A stretch of DNA of 64,000 nucleotides from Janthinobacterium sp. 344 (GCF_900112025.1 NZ_FOKL01000003.1:537243-601242), one strand, 5' to 3'; shown: positions 39,341 to 50,014, counted from the first letter of the stretch. The notes: generated from the letters alone by a model not told the origin. Numbers and translations: made by a program.

Positions 39341-39847
39341 ATGCCATTTCACCTCCCCGGCAGTGTCGCCCTGCTTGTCTCCGTCTTGCTGTCCGCGCCT
39401 CTCGCCGCCAGCGCGCAAGCGCTGCGGCAGGAAATTTCACCAGCAGCCACGCGTCCCACCATCGACGCGCCGGCACGCTTTTTTACGGGCCGAGTGCGCA
39501 TCACGCCCCTGTTTGAGCCGACCCGCGAGGCACCGCTCACCGGCGGCTTCGTCACGTTCGAGCCGGGCGCGCGGTCGGCCTGGCATACCCACCCCACCGG
39601 CCAGCGCCTGGTGATCGTGGCCGGCACCGCCCGGACCCAGGCGTGGGGCGGACCGGTGATCGAGCTGCAGCCCGGTGACGTGCTGTGGTGCGCTCCCGGC
39701 GTCAAGCACTGGCACGGCGCCACGCCATCGGCGCCCATGACCCATCTGGCGCTGACCGGCACCGTCGATGGCAACAACGTCACCTGGCTGGAGCAGGTCA
39801 GCGAGGCACAGTACGGCGCCAGCATGGCTCCGGCCGACCGGTATTAA
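39341..39847 (+). CDS. Exported cupin protein
   Basis: A 168-residue protein with a signal peptide (about residues 1-26, ending ASAQA) and one cupin domain: [32 protein letters not shown] and [32 protein letters not shown]. It is a paralogue of the cytoplasmic cupin at 38,101, with the same WHTHP and HWHGATP metal motifs, but exported. With the CMD lipoprotein it suggests a periplasmic half of the same chemistry. Confidence 0.85.
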   Translation: MPFHLPGSVALLVSVLLSAPLAASAQALRQEISPAATRPTIDAPARFFTGRVRITPLFEPTREAPLTGGFVTFEPGARSAWHTHPTGQRLVIVAGTARTQAWGGPVIELQPGDVLWCAPGVKHWHGATPSAPMTHLALTGTVDGNNVTWLEQVSEAQYGASMAPADRY

Positions 39848-39869
39848 TTCTTACATTGATATGTAAATT

Positions 39870-41048
39870 ATGGAAAATCATCACAAGGCGCTGGTCTGGA
39901 AACTCAGTTTTGGTATTTTTGGCATCCTGATCACGGAACTGGGCGTCGTCGGCATCCTGCCGCTGATCGCGGACACCTTTCACGTCAGCGTGACGCAGGC
40001 GGGATGGCTGGTGAGTATCTTCGCGCTGGGCGTGGCGCTGGCGGGACCGGTCATGCCCTTGCTGTTCTCCGGCGTCAACCGGAAAACAGCCATGTTAGGG
40101 GTACAAGGGATCTTTGTACTCAGCAACCTGGTCTGCATGGTGACAGACAATTTCACCGTACTGCTGCTGGCGCGCCTGATCCCAGCGCTATGCCACCCCG
40201 TCTATTGCACCCTGGCCTTCACCATCGCGGCAGAAACGGCAGGCCCGCGCGACGCTTCCAAGGCTGTGGCCAGGATCATGATGGGTGTCTCGGCTGGCAT
40301 GGTATTCGGGGTGCCGGTCAGCAGCTTGCTCGCAGGCGCGACCTCGTTTTCCGCCGTCATGCTATTTTTCGCCGCCGTCAATGCGGTCGCTTTCATGCTC
40401 ACCCTGCTGGCCATGCCGTCGATGCCGGTGGGTTCCAGGGTTGCCTACGGCACGCAGCTGAGCCTGCTGCGTAGCCGACTGACGTGGATTTCCCTGGCTA
40501 CCGTGGCCTTGATCGCCGCCTCGATGGCCAGCGTGTACAGCTACGTGGCCGACTATCTGAAAAACGTCGCGCAGCTGGCGCCACACACGCTGAGCCTCAC
40601 CCTGCTGCTGTTCGGCCTGGCCAGCATCTGCGGCAATCCAGTGGCGGGCCGGCTACTGAGCACCAACCCGCTGCGCGCCGTGTTTCTCTTCCCGTTCGTG
40701 CTGGGCGTCATCTATATCGCCCTGTATTTCGTCGGCCCCTCCACCTTGACGATGCTCGTGCTGGCCTGCCTCTGGGGTGTGGTCTACGGCGCCGGCAACA
40801 ACTTCCAGCAATACTGGATCGCCTCGGCTCTACCCGACAGCCCCGAACTGGCGACGGGCCTGTTTCTGTCCTTCGGCAATATCGGGATCACGCTGGGTAC
40901 CACCATCGGCGGCATGTTCATTGCTGGCATGGGTATCCGGTCGATCATCTTGGGTGGCCTGCTCTTCCTGGCGCTGACCTTCGCGTCCATCCTTATCCGC
41001 AACCTGATGCTGCGGCAGATCCCCGCGCCGGTGCTTGCCGCGAAATAA
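39870..41048 (+). CDS. MFS transporter, DHA1 (AraJ/NepI-like) family
   Basis: A 392-residue, twelve-helix carrier: FGILITELGVVGILPLIADTFHVSVTQAGWLVSIFALGVALAGPVMPLLFSGVNRKTAM and LIPALCHPVYCTLAFTIAAE. It belongs to the sugar or purine/drug efflux branch of DHA1. It closes the cupin/CMD/cupin cluster and probably exports its product or substrate. No good ribosome site is visible before the ATG at 39870, and the spacing from the cupin stop is 22 bases. Confidence 0.87.
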   Translation: MENHHKALVWKLSFGIFGILITELGVVGILPLIADTFHVSVTQAGWLVSIFALGVALAGPVMPLLFSGVNRKTAMLGVQGIFVLSNLVCMVTDNFTVLLLARLIPALCHPVYCTLAFTIAAETAGPRDASKAVARIMMGVSAGMVFGVPVSSLLAGATSFSAVMLFFAAVNAVAFMLTLLAMPSMPVGSRVAYGTQLSLLRSRLTWISLATVALIAASMASVYSYVADYLKNVAQLAPHTLSLTLLLFGLASICGNPVAGRLLSTNPLRAVFLFPFVLGVIYIALYFVGPSTLTMLVLACLWGVVYGAGNNFQQYWIASALPDSPELATGLFLSFGNIGITLGTTIGGMFIAGMGIRSIILGGLLFLALTFASILIRNLMLRQIPAPVLAAK

Positions 41049-41264
41049 GCCACATCGTGCTGGTCACCAAAGGCCGCGTGCCGACCAGCCCCGATTCAAT
41101 GACTGCGACTGTGGCCTGCCGCGCTACCACTTGCAGCAAGCGCTCGACGCCTCGCGCTCTGCCGGCTAGGCCTCAGTTCGAGCTGTGCTGTATTTGGCGG
41201 CGCTGGTAGCGATGATCTTGCCGCGGCATAACCGGTACAGCCTATCGGCAATAGTCTCTTTGCC

Positions 41265-41552
41265 TTAGTGTTGACCACCCGCTGCCACATTTTTAGCACG
41301 GGCCAAGTCAACAGAGCGTCCCAGGCAGACTCCACCAAATAGGCAATAGGTGAACGCCTCGGAATTTACCCGTGCTTCCTTAGCATTGTCGAAGAAACGA
41401 TTACCTAATTCTTTCCAAGCATCACTTTCATTGGGTGCTGCAAGTGCATTCAGGGCATTAACAACTTCTCCAAGTACTCTTTGCGTGGCGTTTGGAAATG
41501 TTGATGTTACGACTGCTATCAGCAAGTCGACATCATATTGTTGATGTTTCAT
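41265..41552 (-). CDS. Hypothetical protein, 95 residues
   Basis: A small soluble protein starting MKHQQYDVDLLIAVVTSTFPNATQRVLGEVVNAL with GGAG five bases upstream. A longer in-frame reading to 41843 runs into a repeat copy and is not believed. The body is helical and has two cysteines (YCLFGGVCLG) near the C-terminus. Lower GC than its left neighbours suggests acquisition. No family is recognised. Confidence 0.55.
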   Translation of the reverse strand: MKHQQYDVDLLIAVVTSTFPNATQRVLGEVVNALNALAAPNESDAWKELGNRFFDNAKEARVNSEAFTYCLFGGVCLGRSVDLARAKNVAAGGQH

Positions 41553-41689
41553 AATGGCTCCAGCAAGCGAAAATAGTGCAATAATTATAACAAAAAAAAT
41601 GTTATCCAGTGCAAAAATACACCTGGAAATATTGCCTTTTTTGAAGTGTCGCGTGAATGACGAGGAACTTCGCGGCAACCCTGGATCCA

Positions 41690-41830
41690 TATTTCTTGGG
41701 AAATGAGATCCCGATGGATCGTGTTGGGGCCTGGGTGTCCTGCCACGCTCCTGGTGTGCGATCTCGTAGCTGCCTGATACAACGACGAGACCGGGTCTGA
41801 GCTGTCTATCTCCCTGCCCTGTAGAGACTT
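41690..41830 (+). repeat. Degenerate 430-bp repeat, copy A (left part only)
   Basis: This segment (ATCGTGTTGGGGCCTGGGTGT ... CCCTGCCCTGTAGAGACTT) aligns with the left third of the repeats at 44.45, 48.2 and 50.5 kb. It stops at GAGACTT, where the others continue. The rest of 41,553-42,072 holds no gene. Confidence 0.75.
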
Positions 41831-42072
41831 CAGCAGCGCTCAAACAAGAGTTGCTTGGGCTTCGGCGCGTTCCTACACTAACTTTCCCATGGCAAAGCGC
41901 GTTGTAACGTTAATCTCGGGTTTCGCGGGGCGCGGAGAAATCGATTCGAGTTCTTTTTTTCATCGTTCCATTCTGCAATGATGCATTTAAGTTAAAGTGT
42001 TCCGTTGATCGATTGAGTCCGCAGTTGCGGAGCAGACATTCGGCTATTCGGGCGCGTTCCTCAATTCGTTTT

Positions 42073-42990
42073 TCATCTTGAGCCGCTCCCGACTCCTTCC
42101 AACCGCACCTGTATCAATTCCAGTAAAGCCCGAACCCGGGCAGTCACGGAATGCCGATGGCTGTACACGCCAAGCAATTGCAGCGGCGCAGGGATCAAGT
42201 CCAGCGGCACCTCCTGCAATCGGCCTGCGGCAAGATCTTCCTGGCATGGATAGGCCGCCATTATCGCAAAGCCGATGCCTTGCCGCGCGCCCGCCAATGC
42301 CAGTTCTCCGCTGTTAACACGATAGCGGCTACGCACGGATACCTTCACGACTTCGCCTGTGGCGTCGAGAAACTGCCAGGGCTGGCCCTTTAACGCGCTC
42401 AAGGTGGTAATGCAAGGCAATGACCTAAGTTCGCGCACGTGGCGCGGTATTCCAGTTTTGGCTAGCAGGGCGGGCGCCGCGACCACGATGCTGGGCAGCG
42501 TAGCGAGTTCGCGGGTGATGAAGGTACTGTCATCCTGGCGCCCACGATGGAAGACGATGGACAGGTCCATGTCTTCCCGGAGAGCTTCGAGACCGGTCAG
42601 GCGCGTATCGCATTCCAGCTCGACGCCGGGATGGAGGCTGCAGAATTCGGCCAGGATAGGAGCTAGCAGCCTTGGCGCTTCGCCTGGCATGCACATCCTG
42701 AGGGGGCCACGAAGTTCACGCTGCACTGCGCCAAGCTCTTCCTCAGTGGAGAGTAAGGCGTCGAGCAAGGGTTTTGCGCGTTCGTAGAGTAGCCTGCCAG
42801 CTTCCGTCATGCGCAGGTGACGGGTGCTGCGTTCCAGCAAGCGGACGCCCAGCATGCGTTCCAGCGAGGCGACGTGGCGGCTGACGTTGGACGATGGCAG
42901 GGTCAGCAGGCGGGCCGCGCCGGCAAAGCTTTGTTCATCGACGACCGCCACGTAGACACGGACGGTATTCAGGTCGAGGGCATTGCGCAT
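42073..42990 (-). CDS. LysR-family transcriptional regulator
   Basis: A 305-residue LTTR: LNTVRVYVAVVDEQSFAGAARLLTLPSSNVSRHVASLERMLGVRLLERSTRHLRMTEAGRLLY for DNA binding, then an effector domain with the RYRVNSGELALAGARQGIGFAIMAAYPCQEDLAAGRL segment typical of the CrgA-like subgroup. The start at 42990 (MRNALDLNTV) is chosen; an upstream ATG at 43029 is possible. It is divergent from the flavin monooxygenase gene, which it probably controls. Confidence 0.9.
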   Translation of the reverse strand: MRNALDLNTVRVYVAVVDEQSFAGAARLLTLPSSNVSRHVASLERMLGVRLLERSTRHLRMTEAGRLLYERAKPLLDALLSTEEELGAVQRELRGPLRMCMPGEAPRLLAPILAEFCSLHPGVELECDTRLTGLEALREDMDLSIVFHRGRQDDSTFITRELATLPSIVVAAPALLAKTGIPRHVRELRSLPCITTLSALKGQPWQFLDATGEVVKVSVRSRYRVNSGELALAGARQGIGFAIMAAYPCQEDLAAGRLQEVPLDLIPAPLQLLGVYSHRHSVTARVRALLELIQVRLEGVGSGSR

Positions 42991-43127
42991 GATTATCCCG
43001 ATTAAGGTATGAAAGCTGCCCATTTTCACATACTAGTGTTCCACAGTGGCGGAATCTAAGATGCCGTCTCGTCCGATGGATCGCCGCCGGCGGCGCATCG
43101 GGACGGATTGAATAGGAGAGTTTCAAC

Positions 43128-44351
43128 ATGGAAATCGGAATACTTGGCGGCGGCATTGCAGGGTTGAGCGTGGCGCTTGCCTTGAGCAAGCGGGGGTACA
43201 GTCCCCGGGTATATGAGCGCCGGACGGGGCCTGCGACGATGGGGGCTGGCGTTACGCTCTGGCCCAACGCCGGCTTTGTGCTAGAGGAACTCGGGCTGCT
43301 GCAAGACATAGCTGCAGTGGGAGGCCGGCCATTGGCCATGCACCGTCAAGATGCCGCGGGCAATTCTTTGGGGGGCATCGATATTGCGCTGCTAGACCAG
43401 ATTATGGGACATCCGACCCATACGATTTTGCGCCGGGACTTGCAGGCGGTACTGCTGGATCATGCGGCACAGGCCGGGATCCCCGTAGAATTCGGGCATC
43501 GGGCGGTGGCGATCGACCTCGATGCTAGCGGCAAAGCCTTGGCGCGGTTCGAAAACGGGGTAAGCATTCGTCCAGATCTGCTGATCGGCGCCGATGGCCG
43601 CATGGACTCGGTGGCACGCCGGTTCGTCGCGGGGGACAACACGCCAGTTTATCAGGGCTTCGTGAACTGGGTGGGTGTGGCGCAGGGGGAGCGTGCATTA
43701 GTGGGCGATATCGCGATTCGGGATTATTGGGGTTCGGGTGATCGCTTCGGTTGCGTGGCGGTCCGGCCGGATTTGGTCTACTGGGCGGCGGCGCAGGCAC
43801 GGCCATTGCCGGGGGCGGCGCCCGTAGCGGATATGCGTAAGGAGATTGAGGATCTGTTCGCGGGATGGCCGGAGCCTGTCACCCGCATCATTCAGGCGAC
43901 ACCGGCGCATGCCGTCCGACTGATCGCCGTGCACGACCTGGAGCCGCTGCACACGTGGAGCCGGGCGAATGTGCTGCTCGTGGGGGATGCGGCGCACGCG
44001 CCGTTGCCGACATCTGGCCAGGGCGCCTGTCAGGCGCTGGAAGACGCCTGGCATCTGGCTCGGTGTCTGGTTGGGACGGACGGCTGCCTCGATGAAGCCT
44101 TGCTGCGCTTCGCGGAGCTCCGCGGGCCGAAGACCGCGAAGCTGGCCGAGCAGGGTCGCGTTTTCGCGCGCGGGCTGTTTGCCACTGATCCTGAAACCTG
44201 CCGCATTCGCAATGAACGCGCCAAGGCGTCCGATCCCTTGCGTGACGTGTATGCCTTGGCAGCAGGATGGGCACAGGGTTTGCCGATGGCCGGCTGCACG
44301 GACGGCACGCCGGTGGACAGCGTTGGCTCCGGCAGTCTGTACCGCCTCTGA
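43128..44351 (+). CDS. FAD-dependent monooxygenase
   Basis: A 407-residue group A flavoprotein hydroxylase: GGGIAGLSVALALSKRG (dinucleotide fold, residues 7-23), LLIGADGRMDSVARRF (DG motif) and VLLVGDAAHAPLPTSGQGACQALEDAWHLA (GD motif). These enzymes hydroxylate aromatic rings using NAD(P)H and oxygen, as in salicylate or hydroxybenzoate oxidation. The substrate is unknown. A GGAGAG site precedes the ATG. It stands alone, divergent from a LysR gene, and is followed by repeat copy B. Confidence 0.9.
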   Translation: MEIGILGGGIAGLSVALALSKRGYSPRVYERRTGPATMGAGVTLWPNAGFVLEELGLLQDIAAVGGRPLAMHRQDAAGNSLGGIDIALLDQIMGHPTHTILRRDLQAVLLDHAAQAGIPVEFGHRAVAIDLDASGKALARFENGVSIRPDLLIGADGRMDSVARRFVAGDNTPVYQGFVNWVGVAQGERALVGDIAIRDYWGSGDRFGCVAVRPDLVYWAAAQARPLPGAAPVADMRKEIEDLFAGWPEPVTRIIQATPAHAVRLIAVHDLEPLHTWSRANVLLVGDAAHAPLPTSGQGACQALEDAWHLARCLVGTDGCLDEALLRFAELRGPKTAKLAEQGRVFARGLFATDPETCRIRNERAKASDPLRDVYALAAGWAQGLPMAGCTDGTPVDSVGSGSLYRL

Positions 44352-44444
44352 AAGACTGTGCCAATGTAGACACCGCATGGCGTCTCCGGCCGCGAGACGC
44401 CTAACTACTGAGCGAACCGGGCATTTTTGGACTGAATCGTCATC

Positions 44445-44798
44445 AGTAGCTTAGGCTCTCCCGATCCATGGTTCTTGAAAGATGAAAACCGATGGATCGT
44501 GTTGAGGCCTGGGTATTCTGCCAGGCGCTTGGCGTGCGATCTCGTTGTGGCCCGATCCAACGACGAGATCGGTTCTGAGCTGTCTATCACCCCTGCCCTG
44601 CTGAGACTCATGCCGCGTGCTAGCAAAGCAGGCCATCCCTAGTCATAACTGCGGGCGAAGGATGGCATAGCTGACCGAAGCAGCAGAGCGCCTACTTTTG
44701 CGCGCGATCGCGGCACAGTTGGCTACGATAAACTAGCCCGTCTTCTGCTTCGTGCGCTCGGCCAGATCGGGGACTTTGCGCGCTGGCGGTGGAGTTGC
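44445..44798 (+). repeat. Degenerate 430-bp repeat, copy B
   Basis: Same order of blocks as copies C and D: TTCTTGAAAGATGAAAA, CGATGGATCGTGTTGAGGCC, CCCTGCCCTG, GCGAAGGATGGCATAGCTGA and CAGTTGGCTACGATAAACTA. It ends at GAGTTGCGATC, short of the IS3 tail seen in C and D, and joins directly into a carboxymuconolactone decarboxylase gene on the other strand. Confidence 0.85.
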
Positions 44799-44943
44799 GA
44801 TCACGTTTCGACAGGTCCGGCCGTTCCCATAAGTTTCCGAACAAGACATTGTCGCTGTAGCTGTCAAGTGCTGGTGAAATGGCCTGCGTGGCTTGCCGCG
44901 CTTCCGACGCTGCGGCGTTCGTTTGTTGATTCAGGTCTGTCAT
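44692..44943 (-). pseudogene. Carboxymuconolactone decarboxylase-like gene cut off by repeat copy B
   Basis: The first 49 codons (44,797-44,943) read MTDLNQQTN...AISPALDSYSDNVLFGNLWERPDLSKRDR, which is the opening of a CMD domain (compare LWARPQLSPRDRSVVTL at 38.7 kb). After R49 the frame runs into the repeat (NSTASAQSPRSGRAHEAEDG) and stops. The catalytic part is missing. It is the last gene after the ABM, SDR and AKR genes on this strand, so the operon lost its final enzyme. Confidence 0.75.
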
Positions 44944-44964
44944 GGAATGCCTTTCAATGAATGA

Positions 44965-45276
44965 TTAATCGCTGGTGCGCGTGGCCAATGTAATGGACGG
45001 TCCGAAAGTCAACAGCGGTCCAAGTTCTTTCATCACGTCGGCAACATGGGGATGCGTCGCGTGACTGTTGACCGCCGCCTCATCGACCCAACCGTCCAGG
45101 ATGAAGAAGGTGTTCGGCGTGTCGAGCCGCTGGTACAGGTCGTAATACAGACACCCCGGCTCTGCACGTGCCGGCTCCACGAATCGCAGAATCAGGTCGC
45201 GTACGCGCTCGCGGTCCTTCGAGTCGCAGCGCAGTTCGCAAATGATGTGGCGTTCGTATGATTTAGCATTGTTCAT
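44965..45276 (-). CDS. Antibiotic-biosynthesis-monooxygenase (ABM) domain protein, YgiN-like
   Basis: A 103-residue ferredoxin-fold protein: [71 protein letters not shown]. The ABM family includes quinol monooxygenases and small anthrone oxidases that need no cofactor. It lies between an SDR gene and the truncated CMD gene, probably in one operon. Confidence 0.87.
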   Translation of the reverse strand: MNNAKSYERHIICELRCDSKDRERVRDLILRFVEPARAEPGCLYYDLYQRLDTPNTFFILDGWVDEAAVNSHATHPHVADVMKELGPLLTFGPSITLATRTSD

Positions 45277-45286
45277 GGCTCGCCTT

Positions 45287-46060
45287 TCAGTTCTTGCCAG
45301 CGTAGACGCGCGTCATGCCGCCGTCGACGATTAGGTCGATGCCGCGAATGTAGTTGTTCGCATCGGACGCCAGGAACACGACGGCATTACCGATGTCGCG
45401 CGTGGTGCCGACCCGTCCCGCCGGGATCTCCGTGGACACACGGGCCACGTAATCGGCCACGTCCTGGTCGCTCATTTTCTGTTCCTTACCGTAACCCTCG
45501 GTGGGAACAACGCCGGGGCTGACGGTGTTGACGCGGATGTCGCGGTCGCGCAAGTCTGTGGTCCAGCTGCGAGCGAGCGAGCGTACTGCCGCCTTGGTCG
45601 CGGCGTAGACACTGAAGCCTTTCAGGCCCATATCGGCGGTGATGGAGGCGTTCAGGATGACGGATGCACCGTCGCGCAGCACCGACAAGGCAGTTTGCAT
45701 CGTCAGCACGACGCCTTTGACGTTGATCGACAGCTCGCTGTCGATCTGCTCTTCCGTCAGTTCCACCAGTGGTGTGGCGTGTCCGCCGCCTGCGTTGGCG
45801 AACAGAATGTCGAGCTGGCCATGCGCCTGCTTGATGGTGTCGGCCACGCGCTGCATATCCGCCTTGACCGACGCATCGGCCTGGACGCCGACGGCGCCCT
45901 TGCCCAGCTTTGCCACGGCGGAGTCGAGCACTTCGCGGCGACGACCGGTGATGTAGACGGTGGCGCCAGCTTCGAGTAGGCATTGGGCCGCGCCAAAGCC
46001 GATGCCCGTCGTGCCGCCAGTGACGAGCGCGATGCGCCCGTTGAGGGTATTTGTAACCAT
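45287..46060 (-). CDS. Short-chain dehydrogenase/reductase
   Basis: A 257-residue classical [11 protein letters not shown] cofactor loop (residues 15-22), NAGGG, a catalytic serine in [16 protein letters not shown] (Tyr and Lys) and the C-terminal [16 protein letters not shown]. Probably NADP(H)-dependent. The start at 46060 has GGGAAATATC upstream; a longer reading to 46336 is not supported. It lies between an ABM gene and an AKR gene on the same strand. Confidence 0.92.
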   Translation of the reverse strand: MVTNTLNGRIALVTGGTTGIGFGAAQCLLEAGATVYITGRRREVLDSAVAKLGKGAVGVQADASVKADMQRVADTIKQAHGQLDILFANAGGGHATPLVELTEEQIDSELSINVKGVVLTMQTALSVLRDGASVILNASITADMGLKGFSVYAATKAAVRSLARSWTTDLRDRDIRVNTVSPGVVPTEGYGKEQKMSDQDVADYVARVSTEIPAGRVGTTRDIGNAVVFLASDANNYIRGIDLIVDGGMTRVYAGKN

Positions 46061-46140
46061 GATATTTCCCAGAGTGGAAGAGAGCGGTGCGCGCCCTGCG
46101 GTGACTACTGTCAGGCCAGACGCGCGGTAAATGGGACTGC

Positions 46141-47184
<1,044 letters not shown>

Positions 47185-47251
47185 CTATAAGCTTGCACGA
47201 TCCCTGCGAGAAGCCATATACTTCGATTGCTGATATGCAAAATTTCGATAA

Positions 47252-48148
47252 ATGGAACGAATTAATCTCAACAATGTGGCAGCGTTTGTCGTCGTTGCGC
47301 GGGAGCGCAGCTTTACCCGGGCGGCCGCCCAGCTCGGTCTATCTCAGTCGTCCTTGAGCCATACGATCAGCGCGCTGGAAGCGAAGATGGGGATGCGTTT
47401 ACTGACCCGGACGACGCGCGGTGTGTCACCCACCGAGGCTGGGGAGCGCCTGTTGGCTAGCGTCGGCCCCTACTGCGAAGCCATCGAGTCCGAGCTGGCT
47501 TCACTGAGTGAGGAGCGCGACAAGCCGGCTGGCACGATCAGGATCAGTTCGCACGATCATGCGGTTCGAACGATCCTCTGGCCGAAGCTATCCAAACTGC
47601 TCCCCGCTTATCCAGACCTAAAAGTCGAGTTTTCGATACACTACGGGCTGATCGACATCGTTGCCGAACGATTCGATGCAGGTGTGCGAGTAGGCGACCA
47701 GGTAGCCAAGGACATGATCGCTATGCGGATCAGCCCGGATTTCAATATGACCGTGGTCGGCTCGCCTTCTTATTTTTTGGCGCGAAAACCGCCGTTGGCC
47801 CCACAAGACCTGACGGAACACAGTTGCATCAACTTGCGCCTACCGACACATGGTGGGCTGTTTGCATGGGAGTTCGAGAAAGCAGGTAAGGAGCTGAACG
47901 TTCACGTGCAAGGCCAGATCATCCTGAATACGTCGCCGGAAATCGTGACAGCTGCGCTGGAAGGGTATGGCTTGGCCTATATACCGCAGGATGTTGCTGA
48001 CCGGCACATCGCATCTGGCCACCTGTTGCAGGTGCTGGAAGACTGGCGTCCGACCTATCCCGGCTACCATTTGTACTATCCGAGCCGGCGCAATGCGTCG
48101 CAGGCGTTTTTGCTTGTGCTAGACGCGCTGCGTTTGAAGGCCAAATAA
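47252..48148 (+). CDS. LysR-family transcriptional regulator
   Basis: A 298-residue LTTR: VAAFVVVARERSFTRAAAQLGLSQSSLSHTISALEAKMGMRLLTRTTRGVSPTEAGERLL, DIVAERFDAGVRVGDQVAKDMIAMRISPD and LTEHSCINLRLPTH. It is a paralogue of the regulator at 37,077-37,982, which is also next to CMD and cupin genes. It is divergent from the AKR operon and probably regulates it. No strong ribosome site precedes the ATG. Confidence 0.92.
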   Translation: MERINLNNVAAFVVVARERSFTRAAAQLGLSQSSLSHTISALEAKMGMRLLTRTTRGVSPTEAGERLLASVGPYCEAIESELASLSEERDKPAGTIRISSHDHAVRTILWPKLSKLLPAYPDLKVEFSIHYGLIDIVAERFDAGVRVGDQVAKDMIAMRISPDFNMTVVGSPSYFLARKPPLAPQDLTEHSCINLRLPTHGGLFAWEFEKAGKELNVHVQGQIILNTSPEIVTAALEGYGLAYIPQDVADRHIASGHLLQVLEDWRPTYPGYHLYYPSRRNASQAFLLVLDALRLKAK

Positions 48149-48224
48149 GCAGAAGTGGCGAACGACCGCTACCGGGTGGAAGCGGACGGTGCCATTAGGG
48201 TAAAACGCCATCGGTCGCTTGGAC

Positions 48225-48677
48225 TCTCCTGATCCATAGGTCTTGAGCGTTGAAAAACCGATGAATCGTGTTTGGAGCCTGGGTGTCCTACCAGACTCCT
48301 GGCGCGCGATCTCCTAGCTGCCTGATCCAACGGCGAGATCGGGGCTGAGTCTATCTCCCCTGCCCTGCAGACACTCCTACCGCGCGCTAGCAAAAGCAGG
48401 CCTTCCCTAGCCATAACTGCCGGCGAAGGATGGCATAGCTGGCCGAGGCAACAGCAGAGCGCCTGCTTCTGAGCGCTACCTCGGCACAGTTGGCTACGAT
48501 AGACTAGCCCGTCATTAGCTTCGTGCGCTCGGCCAGATCGGGGACTTTGCACGCTGGCAGTTGAGTTGCGCTCATGGCCAGCGCGACATGGCACCAGACG
48601 GTGTCACGCCAAAACAGAAGCTTGCCTTGGCCGCTTAACCTCTACTTTTAGTCCAATCTAAAAATGGGGGGATTACC
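48225..48677 (+). repeat. Degenerate 430-bp repeat, copy C, with IS3 tail and terminal repeat
   Basis: The most complete copy. It contains all blocks of copy B, then continues through CATGGCCAGCGCGACATGGC and the IS3 OrfB C-terminus (VTPKQKLALAA, stop at about 48,638), then a terminal sequence TCTAAAAATGGGGGGATTACC ending at 48,677. That end matches, in inverted orientation, 56,870-56,890 next to the integrase at 20 of 21 positions. It fills most of the 48,149-48,773 interval. Confidence 0.85.
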
Positions 48678-48773
48678 ATCAGAGTCGTGAATGGATGATT
48701 AAAACTATTCACTACAAGAGGCCACCCGATCGTATATGCTGGCTTCAACATCATTCCAGGGGCAAAGATTAAT

Positions 48774-49169
48774 ATGCATCAGATAACACTCGAACAAGAT
48801 CCATACTCCTATGCAGTCAGCCGCCTCGCGCATGATTCGGTAATTCCCGATTGGGTCGACGGAAAAGGCTTTGTCACCATCAGCCGCTCGCGCCAGGAGC
48901 TATCGATCGTCTGCAGGGCCGACCGCGTACCCGCAGGCATTCAGTCCGAACAGGATTGGGTATGTTGGCGTTTCGTCGGTCCGTTCGCTTTCGGCGCCAC
49001 GGGCATTGTCTTGTCAGTTATCGAGCCGCTCTCGCGCGGCGGGATCGGCATCTTCGTTGTATCAACCTTCGACGGCGATCATCTATTGCTTCAGAGACGC
49101 GATCTCGAACGTGCGTTACCGCTGCTGACCGCAGCAGGACATCGATTCATAACCTATGACGAAAAATAG
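48774..49169 (+). CDS. ACT-domain protein
   Basis: A 131-residue protein with paired ACT-like halves: ELSIVCRADRVPAGIQSEQDWVCWRFVGPFAFGATGIVLSVIEPLSRGGIGIFVVSTFDGDHLLLQRRDLERALPLLTAAGHRF. This is the CASTOR/ACT_7 style of small amino-acid-binding proteins. The function is probably ligand sensing. It is a solo gene between repeat copy C and a segment of HNH and IS66 fragments. Confidence 0.78.
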   Translation: MHQITLEQDPYSYAVSRLAHDSVIPDWVDGKGFVTISRSRQELSIVCRADRVPAGIQSEQDWVCWRFVGPFAFGATGIVLSVIEPLSRGGIGIFVVSTFDGDHLLLQRRDLERALPLLTAAGHRFITYDEK

Positions 49170-49465
49170 CGTGTGCACAGAATCGCACGGGATCACAAAC
49201 TGAGCCCAGCCCTCGCCCGTATCACCGAAGCCGAAGTGCCGGCACCTTGAACGTAGCCACAGCACTCGTCAAACAGTCCAACTTGCGGAAAGCATTTCGA
49301 GACGCATGTGCACAGTGCGGGGGGGCTGATATCCAAAGCGCGCTGATGCCGCGAAACACCTCGATCTCCCATTTTGCTTAACAGGGCTTTCATTCACACG
49401 TTGGTGCTTCTTTGCCGCACCAACGCCTCTGCGCGCCGCAACAACGAATGTCGATTTCATCCCAA

Positions 49466-49776
49466 CTAACAACTTCCCACGAAAATTGATCTCCACGGCT
49501 TTTTCCCGTAGTGTCGTTGACGATGACAATTTGGACATAACGCTAGTGCATTTTCGGGCATGTCGTCGCCATGTTCTGCGAGTGGGACAATGTGATGAAC
49601 TTCTAGGTATGGCTCCCCATTCGCCTTTTTAATAAATGGCGCCAATGCCCCATAGCCTTCACATTTACCGCATGCGCGCTCTAAAACTTCGGCGACTACG
49701 TCAGGATCTCGATCAAATACTATTGTCATCACATAGCGAACGTCTGGCTTCCGGATCTTCTTTGCAGCTATCTTAG
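49466..49776 (-). pseudogene. HNH endonuclease, 5'-truncated
   Basis: The frame is open from 49,776 and encodes PKIAAKKIRKPDVRYVMTIVFDRDPDVVAEVLERACGKCEGYGALAPFIKKANGEPYLEVHHIVPLAEHGDDMPENALALCPNCHRQRHYGKKP. The HNH core is intact (CxxC, LEVHHIVPL, ALCPNCH), but the N-terminal part is missing: a stop lies directly upstream and an IS66 scar begins 20 bases further. A restart at the ATG at 49,732 could give an 88-residue protein. Most likely a remnant of a restriction-like or mobile endonuclease. The 49,170-49,465 stretch beside it shows nothing. Confidence 0.65.
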
Positions 49777-49798
49777 GTCAAATCATTACGGGAGGATG

Positions 49799-50014
49799 AA
49801 GGGTAGTTGTTACTGCACGGGGCTCATTGAACGCGCCGACAGTGGCGGCGAGCGCGCCGGCCTGATCTGCTCGTTGTTCGGGGCGGCCAAGTTCAATGGT
49901 GTCAATCCTGAGGCCTGGCTACGCCATGTGCTCGCGCGCATCGCTGACCACTGGGCCAACCGGGTCGACGAATTCCTATACTGGCACTTCGCCGCGCAGG
50001 TTCCAACGGTTTGA
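49799..50014 (+). pseudogene. IS66 transposase C-terminal fragment
   Basis: 72 residues: SGGERAGLICSLFGAAKFNGVNPEAWLRHVLARIADHWANRVDEFLYWHFA. This is the C-terminal region of IS66 TnpC (GGERAA..YSLIGTAKLNGVDPEAYLRHVL.RIADHP.NRVDELLPW). The rest of the element is absent. It interrupts or abuts the HNH gene. Confidence 0.78.

Noticed and set aside
41265..41843. A 192-residue version of the hypothetical minus-strand gene
   Set aside because: The first 97 residues are translated from repeat copy A; the believable start is the ATG at 41,552 with GGAG.
44405..44626. Small minus-strand proteins in the repeats (also at 48,169-48,594 and 50,360-50,737)
   Set aside because: They appear because the repeat stays open on that strand, but frame and length differ between copies and no motif is conserved, so coding is not supported.
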